A stretch of 18,114 bases of DNA from an uncultured Clostridia bacterium (GTDB lineage Bacteria > Bacillota > Clostridia > TANB77 > CAG-508): the NCBI GenBank assembly GCA_934121885.1, contig CAKOVH010000019.1, forward strand, positions 1-18,114, given 5' to 3'. The first letter of the stretch is position 1. Each line of letters begins with the position of its first letter. Shown piece by piece: positions 12,919 through 18,114 of the stretch. The notes below the pieces were generated by a model. The model searched no databases and was not told where the DNA came from. It worked only from the letters and a program-made list of their open reading frames with translations. The position numbers were made by a program, and so were the translations under genes.

Positions 12919-15317
12919 ATTAATTTTACTCCATTATTATTTATTCTTATAATAATTTCACCCATCTTGTCTGTTCTATATATTTGTATATTTTCTTTAT
13001 TTAAATTTTCTATTGTTATATCAGATGGATGTTCAAATTTATTATTTTTTCCTACCCCTATTACTGCATATTTTGGATTTACTATTGTCAAAAACCTACT
13101 AGTTGTTGATGTTTTAGAGCCATGATGTGCAACTTTTAAAATATCTGCTTTTAGCAATTCACTATTGTTTTTATACTTATTTAATATTGCTTCTTCTGCT
13201 TCTTTCTCAATATCTCCTGTAAAAAGCATTGAAAAATTTTTATATGTTAGTTTACATACTAATGAGTTATTATTTATTGCATTTTGAAATATCATTTTAT
13301 CTGTATCCGGCCATAATATATCGAAGTATACATTGTTTTCTATTTTTAGTCTTTTCCCCGCTTCTACTACTTTAACTTTTATGTTCCTTTCTTTTGCAAT
13401 TTTGCTTATTTTTTTATAGTTTTCATATTCTTCATACTGCTTACCTATAATTATATTTTTAACTTTTAACTCTTTTAAAATATATATTAATCCTCCTATA
13501 TGGTCGCTATCAAAATGTGATATAAATATATAATCTAATTTCTTAATTCTTCTTGCAAGTAAGTATGGAAATAGAGTATTTTTTCCTACATCATAGTTAC
13601 TATTTTCACTGCCTCCTCCATCTATTAATATTTTTTTGCCTTGTGGCGTGCTTATTAATGCACAATCTCCTTGCCCAACATCTACAAAATATATTTGTAA
13701 ATCTTTATTATATATAAAATAAAAAGCATAATTTAATAATAGTACTATTATCATTAGTACACAAATTATTTGCCTTGTTTTCCTTTTTACTTTCATACGA
13801 TACACATAGAATAAAATGAAAAGATAATAAATAACAATTTCAATTAAGTATGGTGTCTTCACTATAATTGATGATAATGGATTTTTAGAAATTTCTTTTG
13901 TAATTATTATTAATAGGTTAATAATGTTTTCTAAAGGAATTAAAATTATTTTACATATGGTTATTGACATAAATGATATGAAATAGCTAATATAGCCTAA
14001 AAAGATTATTGGCCCAATAAATGGACTAACTAATATATTCGATATCCAAAATGTTAATGATAAAGTGTTAAAATTTGATATAAGTATTGGCATTATTAAT
14101 ATATTGGCAGACACTGATATTGAAAAACCTTCTATAATAGTTAGCAAAAATTTCTTTATAAATTCTTCTAACTTTTCCTTTAGCGCTTTTACTTTTTTCT
14201 TTAAGTATTTTTCTGTTTTATTTTCTTCTTTAATTTTTAGTATTTTCTTTAATATTTTTAGCAATCTTGGATGTAAAAAGATTATTCCAATTGTTGCCAT
14301 AAATGATAATTCAAATCCAATATCCAATATGTAATATGGATTTATAGCTAATATTATAAAAGTTGATATCGATAGATTAGTATATATGTCTGATTTTCTA
14401 TGCAATATTTTTGCTAAAACTGATATTACTGCCATTATAACTGCCCTCATAATAGATGGAGTCATTCCTGTTAATATCATAAAAAATATCATTAGCAATA
14501 TACTTATTATTTTTATAGTTTTATTTTTTGCCTTGTCAAACAGGCTTGAAATACCAATTATTATATAAGAAACATGCATTCCAGATATTGCAAGTATATG
14601 CATTAATCCACCTTTTCTAAAATCTTCTTCTGTGTCATCTGATATTTTTGTTTTATCTCCAATTAAAATACCTAAGGCAATTCCTACATTTTCCTTAGAT
14701 AGATTACTACATAACTTTTTTCTCATATCCACTTTTATATTATAACATATATTTTGTATCCAACTTTTATTGTATGTATTAGCATTTTTTTCAATGTATG
14801 TAGCATCTGCCCTTCCATAAAATCCTTTCGATTTTAAATATATACTATCATCATATCCCTTATAATTTCTAGCTTTTTCTGGTATATTAAATTTTGCTAT
14901 AACATAAATTACATCTCCGTATTTATATTGCATATTTTTAGATTTCTTCACATTTAATATCCATTTTGTATTTATAAGCTCTTGACTATTTTCTACATCT
15001 AAAATACTAATTTTATATACTGTTTTGTATTCTTTTTCTTCTGGTTCAGATATAATTTCTGCCTTTACTTTTTGCATAGGCTCTTTTACAAAGTTATATA
15101 CTTTTTCATAATTATTATTTATAACTGTTATTTGTATAAAACCTAATATTAAAATTATAAAATATACTGCTGTAACTTTTATTTTGGTTAATATGTACAC
15201 TATTGCTATTATGCTTAAACTTAAAAATATTAATAGAGCTATACTTATCTTTATGTATAGCCCTATTAATATTCCTATTATATAAAAAACAGAGGCAATG
15301 CATAATGGTCTTTTCAA
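12906..15317 (-). CDS. comEC: ComEC/Rec2 family DNA-internalization membrane protein
   Basis: ComEC forms the inner-membrane channel for single-stranded DNA in natural transformation. The 803 residues show N-terminal membrane helices (about 6-70), a DUF4131 OB-like outer domain (about 80-180), and the Competence transmembrane domain with 'HILAISGMHVSYI' (240-252) and 'MTPSIMRAVIM'. A C-terminal metallo-beta-lactamase-like domain (about 541-803) has 'VDVGQGD', H601-x-D603-x-D605-H606 and 'VAHHGSKTS' (729-737). The metal site is complete, which suits the proposed strand-degrading role. A very Lys-rich stretch at about 353-390 sits between membrane segments. The start is TTG 15317, with AGAAGG about 6 nt upstream. 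It follows the NlpC/P60 gene by 31 nt and probably shares its transcript. comEA is not in the window. Confidence 0.92.
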   Translation of the reverse strand: MKRPLCIASVFYIIGILIGLYIKISIALLIFLSLSIIAIVYILTKIKVTAVYFIILILGFIQITVINNNYEKVYNFVKEPMQKVKAEIISEPEEKEYKTVYKISILDVENSQELINTKWILNVKKSKNMQYKYGDVIYVIAKFNIPEKARNYKGYDDSIYLKSKGFYGRADATYIEKNANTYNKSWIQNICYNIKVDMRKKLCSNLSKENVGIALGILIGDKTKISDDTEEDFRKGGLMHILAISGMHVSYIIIGISSLFDKAKNKTIKIISILLMIFFMILTGMTPSIMRAVIMAVISVLAKILHRKSDIYTNLSISTFIILAINPYYILDIGFELSFMATIGIIFLHPRLLKILKKILKIKEENKTEKYLKKKVKALKEKLEEFIKKFLLTIIEGFSISVSANILIMPILISNFNTLSLTFWISNILVSPFIGPIIFLGYISYFISFMSITICKIILIPLENIINLLIIITKEISKNPLSSIIVKTPYLIEIVIYYLFILFYVYRMKVKRKTRQIICVLMIIVLLLNYAFYFIYNKDLQIYFVDVGQGDCALISTPQGKKILIDGGGSENSNYDVGKNTLFPYLLARRIKKLDYIFISHFDSDHIGGLIYILKELKVKNIIIGKQYEEYENYKKISKIAKERNIKVKVVEAGKRLKIENNVYFDILWPDTDKMIFQNAINNNSLVCKLTYKNFSMLFTGDIEKEAEEAILNKYKNNSELLKADILKVAHHGSKTSTTSRFLTIVNPKYAVIGVGKNNKFEHPSDITIENLNKENIQIYRTDKMGEIIIRINNNGVKLISTT

Positions 15318-15348
15318 TTTAACCTTCTTTCTTTGCCCCCGTTTTATA

Positions 15349-16788
15349 TTAAATTACTCTTCTTGCTGCACAATATCTTGTATTGTAATATTCTCCTGGT
15401 AATAAACTATTTATCTTTACACAATATCCTGAACCAGATGATGCATGTATAAACTTTCCATCACCTATATATATTCCACAATGTCCTATTTCGTCCATTG
15501 TTTCATAATCTAAGAAGAATACTAAATCTCCTGGTTGTAAGTTATTTTTTAAACTACTGCTAGATGTTTTATCTGCAGTAACTTTCTTTCCTAACCTTGA
15601 TTGCATTTGAGCACCATGCCCCATTGATATTCCAAATTTTTTATATACATACATTGTAAAGCCAGAACAATCAAACCCTTTTGAACTTGCTCCACCATAT
15701 ACATAAGGAACACCTAAAAATTTCTTAGCATAATTTACAATTTCTTCTCCTTTTTTAGAAGATGTTGTTGCTACTGTTTCTGTAGTTTTTTCACTACTAT
15801 TAGTGCTTTGCTCTGTTTTGTTTTCACTATTTGAAGAAGTTTGAGTCGTTTTAGCTGTTTCTTCTACTGTTCTTACTCCACCACTTCTTGATGTTGTTAC
15901 TTTTGTATCTGATACTAATTTTTTAGATACATAAGCTTCTCCTTCACTAGTGTCTAGTTTATACCAATCTCCATCTTCACCAACAACTGTAAGTTTTGTA
16001 TTTATACTTACAACCATTAATACATCTGAAGATGTACTTGCTTGTTTTCTTAAATTTACATACTCTTCTTTTACATACATAGTTTTCTTTGTATATTGTT
16101 CCTGAGTAGTGTTGTTATTTTCTACTGTATTATTAGTAACTTCATTTTTACTGCTATTATCTTTATTATCCACCGTATTAGTATTTGCATTCGTATTTGT
16201 GGTTGTATTTGTATTAGTGTTATTTTTTTCTTGTTTTGTATCTGATGTATTTGATAATTTAATTGTAGTTGTTTTTCTGTTAGTTATAACATCAGATCTT
16301 ATCCAGCCTTCTACTGCACTTGATTGAACATATGCCCAACCATTTAATTCAGATATAACTGTAATTTCTGTATCCTTATTTAAACTTTCAATTACACTAG
16401 AGCCTATTAATGGAAGTATTTTTACATCTGTCTTTTTAGAAGTTTTTCCTGTAACTTCATTATACTCTGTTACATTTTCGTTTGTTCCACTTGTGTTATT
16501 ATCTTCTTGTTTGCTATCATCAGAACTTTGTTGAACTTCCACATATTTTTTTGATACATATCCTGTATATGATTTGTATGTTATTTTATACCAATCTCCA
16601 TCTTCTTCAATAAGTTCACATATATCTCCTTTTGATAATTGTGAAAGCACTGTAGCATTTGTTGATGCGCTTTTTCTTATGTTTAATGTATCTGCTGTTA
16701 CTTTTAAAGTTGTTGTAGCCCCTACGGATACGCTACCTACAAGCAATAATGTTACAACAAATAAAATGATATAAATTACTTTTTTCAT
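15349..16788 (-). CDS. Secreted SH3b-NlpC/P60 peptidoglycan endopeptidase
   Basis: The 479-residue exported wall hydrolase has a signal peptide (about 1-24, ending VGA-TTT). Three SH3b wall-binding domains follow: about 26-86 ('LNIRKSAST...GDWYKI'), 112-170 and 237-293 ('VNLRKQASTSSDV...GDWYKL'). A C-terminal NlpC/P60 cysteine peptidase (about 346-479) has Cys374 in 'GFDCSGF', His436 in 'GHCGIYIG' and His448 in 'FIHAS'. This family cuts D-Glu-to-diamino-acid bonds of stem peptides. The linker at about 180-232 is almost pure Asn/Thr and a second Ser/Thr-rich linker covers about 297-345; such linkers reach across the wall. AAGGAG lies about 10 nt before ATG 16788. It has its own consensus promoter, and comEC follows closely. 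Confidence 0.92.
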   Translation of the reverse strand: MKKVIYIILFVVTLLLVGSVSVGATTTLKVTADTLNIRKSASTNATVLSQLSKGDICELIEEDGDWYKITYKSYTGYVSKKYVEVQQSSDDSKQEDNNTSGTNENVTEYNEVTGKTSKKTDVKILPLIGSSVIESLNKDTEITVISELNGWAYVQSSAVEGWIRSDVITNRKTTTIKLSNTSDTKQEKNNTNTNTTTNTNANTNTVDNKDNSSKNEVTNNTVENNNTTQEQYTKKTMYVKEEYVNLRKQASTSSDVLMVVSINTKLTVVGEDGDWYKLDTSEGEAYVSKKLVSDTKVTTSRSGGVRTVEETAKTTQTSSNSENKTEQSTNSSEKTTETVATTSSKKGEEIVNYAKKFLGVPYVYGGASSKGFDCSGFTMYVYKKFGISMGHGAQMQSRLGKKVTADKTSSSSLKNNLQPGDLVFFLDYETMDEIGHCGIYIGDGKFIHASSGSGYCVKINSLLPGEYYNTRYCAARRVI

Positions 16789-16820
16789 AAAAGAATCTCT
16801 CCTTATTTGATTTCATCGAC

Positions 16821-16849
16821 ATTATATAATCAAATCCGTCAAAAGTCAA
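16821..16849 (-). promoter_or_regulatory. Consensus promoter of the NlpC/P60-comEC unit
   Basis: On the minus strand: -35 TTGACT (16844-16849), 17-nt spacer, -10 TATAAT (16821-16826), about 33 nt before ATG 16788. It is downstream of the tuf terminator, so the hydrolase gene is separate from tuf. Confidence 0.75.
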
Positions 16850-16885
16850 TCATATTAGAATTTTTTATATAATAATTGATACAAC

Positions 16886-16917
16886 AAAAGAGGATACAAT
16901 CTTTTGCATCCTCTTTT
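16886..16917 (-). terminator. Terminator after tuf
   Basis: Perfect 10-bp arms AAAAGAGGAT (16886-16895) and ATCCTCTTTT (16908-16917) enclose a 12-nt loop. On the minus strand the stem closes with TTTTG. It is about 20 nt past the tuf stop at 16939. Confidence 0.8.
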
Positions 16918-16938
16918 ATTTATTTCAAAAATATTATA

Positions 16939-18114
16939 TTATTCAATAACTTCTGAAACAACACCAGAACCTACTGTACGTCCACCTTCACGAATAGCGA
17001 ATCTTAATCCTTTTTCGATAGCGATTGGAGTGATAAGTTCGATTGTCATATCGATGTTATCTCCTGGCATAACCATTTCTGTTCCAGCTGCTAATTCAAT
17101 AACACCTGTAACGTCTGTTGTTCTGAAATAGAATTGTGGTCTATATCCATTGAAGAATGGTGTATGACGTCCACCTTCTTCTTTTGTTAGAACGTATACT
17201 TGTGCTTTGAATTTTGTATGTGGATGAATTGTTCCTGGTTTTGCTAAAACTTGACCTCTTTCGATTTCTTCTCTTTGAATTCCTCTTAGAAGAACACCAA
17301 TGTTATCTCCAGCTTCAGCTTGATCTAATAATTTTCTGAACATTTCAACACCAGTAACAACTGATTTTTTAGATTCTTTTGAAAGTCCTACGATTTCAAC
17401 TTCGTCTTGTAATTTAACTGTTCCTCTTTCTACTCTACCTGTTGCAACAGTTCCTCTACCAGTAATTGTGAATACGTCTTCAACTGGCATTAAGAATGGT
17501 TGGTCTGTTGGTCTGTCAGGTGTAGGGATATAGCTATCAACTGCATCCATTAATTCTTTGATTGGAGCATATACAGGATCGTTAGGATCTGTAGATGTGC
17601 TCTCTAATACTTTTAATGAAGATCCTTTTATAATTGGAATTTCATCTCCTGGGAAATCATAGCTTGATAATAAGTCTCTAACTTCCATTTCAACTAATTC
17701 TAGTAATTCTGGATCGTCAACCATATCGCATTTATTTAAGTAAACAACGATATATTTAACACCAACTTGTCTAGCAAGTAGGATATGCTCTCTTGTTTGA
17801 GGCATTGGTCCATCAGCTGCTGAAACTACTAATATAGCTCCATCCATTTGTGCAGCACCAGTAATCATGTTCTTTACATAGTCAGCATGTCCTGGGCAGT
17901 CAACGTGTGCATAATGTCTTTTATCTGTTTCATATTCAACGTGAGCTGTGTTAATTGTGATTCCTCTTTCTTTTTCTTCTGGAGCACTGTCAATTTGATC
18001 ATATGCTTCATATTTAGCTTTACCTAATAATCCTAAGTATTTTGTAATAGCTGCTGTTGTTGTTGTTTTACCATGGTCAACATGTCCGATTGTACCAATG
18101 TTAACGTGTGGTTT
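16939..18114 (-). CDS. tuf: Elongation factor Tu (5' end outside the window)
   Basis: EF-Tu carries aminoacyl-tRNA to the ribosome as a GTP complex. The visible 391 residues start at 'KPHVNIGTIGHVDHGKTT' at the right edge, so about 8-10 N-terminal residues are missing. All G motifs are present: GHVDHGKT, RGIT, DCPGH and NKCD (127-130 of the visible part). G5 reads 'KGSSLK' instead of the usual GSALK. Domains 2 and 3 follow, ending 'GRTVGSGVVSEVIE'. The base composition is richer in G+C than in neighbouring genes, as expected for a highly expressed gene with biased codons. A terminator follows directly. Upstream genes such as fusA are out of view. Confidence 0.97.
   Translation of the reverse strand, partial: KPHVNIGTIGHVDHGKTTTTAAITKYLGLLGKAKYEAYDQIDSAPEEKERGITINTAHVEYETDKRHYAHVDCPGHADYVKNMITGAAQMDGAILVVSAADGPMPQTREHILLARQVGVKYIVVYLNKCDMVDDPELLELVEMEVRDLLSSYDFPGDEIPIIKGSSLKVLESTSTDPNDPVYAPIKELMDAVDSYIPTPDRPTDQPFLMPVEDVFTITGRGTVATGRVERGTVKLQDEVEIVGLSKESKKSVVTGVEMFRKLLDQAEAGDNIGVLLRGIQREEIERGQVLAKPGTIHPHTKFKAQVYVLTKEEGGRHTPFFNGYRPQFYFRTTDVTGVIELAAGTEMVMPGDNIDMTIELITPIAIEKGLRFAIREGGRTVGSGVVSEVIE

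Noticed and set aside
16140..16220. Short tandem repeat or CRISPR-like array in the NlpC/P60 gene
   Set aside because: It is the degenerate Asn/Thr codon repeat of an in-frame linker; units are not constant and there are no spacers.
1..18114. Alternative genetic code with TGA read as Trp
   Set aside because: Tryptophans at conserved positions (for example in MurA/TopB/TsaC/FGE motifs) use TGG, and frames end normally.
1..18114. tRNA, rRNA or CRISPR loci
   Set aside because: Scanning the intergenic gaps showed no cloverleaf-like or regularly spaced repeat structures; most gaps are too short.

Overview
The window looks like chromosome of an AT-rich, low-GC Firmicute, most likely a spore-former-related member of the Clostridia. 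The reasons are the very low G+C of most genes, strong AGGAGG-type ribosome binding sites, occasional TTG starts, a ClpE-type zinc-finger Clp ATPase, a BofC C-terminal-domain protein, and an SH3b/NlpC-P60 wall hydrolase. TGA is used as an ordinary stop. No species can be named from sequence alone.

Region 1 (about 1-4018, all genes on the minus strand) is an accessory segment. In transcription order it holds: an FGE-sulfatase/C-type-lectin-fold protein that lacks the catalytic cysteines and is clearly more GC-rich than its surroundings; a single-ORF fusion of a DUF4258 fragment with a YgiT/MqsA-type zinc finger, apparently the remnant of a toxin-antitoxin pair; a two-gene operon of a protein with three tandem RNA-polymerase alpha-CTD-like modules plus a small helical protein; a 54-codon unknown ORF; and the start of a dinD-like gene that runs off the left edge. 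Several units have their own promoter, three of them overlapped by inverted repeats that look like operators. The segment abuts a murA copy cut off just after its catalytic loop, so the island or deletion boundary is probably near 4018.

Region 2 (4019-8353, minus strand) is a tight housekeeping cluster: a membrane-anchored DUF3298 protein, topB (topoisomerase III), alr (alanine racemase), then the murA remnant. A consensus promoter at 8394-8422 drives it, divergent from the next unit.

Region 3 (8464-11543, plus strand) is clpE followed by pgsA, ending in a strong bidirectional terminator.

Region 4 (11548-18114, minus strand) reads, in transcription order, tuf (5' end outside the window) with a terminator; an SH3b-NlpC/P60 wall hydrolase with its own consensus promoter, followed closely by comEC; then tsaC/ywlC-type threonylcarbamoyl-AMP synthase and a BofC-like membrane protein.

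The most novel-looking part is the triple alpha-CTD operon (730-2063). Each module keeps most of the positions that contact DNA in the RNA polymerase alpha-CTD, and its C-terminal helical motif resembles the C-terminus of its partner protein. The fused toxin-antitoxin remnant and the palindrome inside its promoter are the next most interesting.
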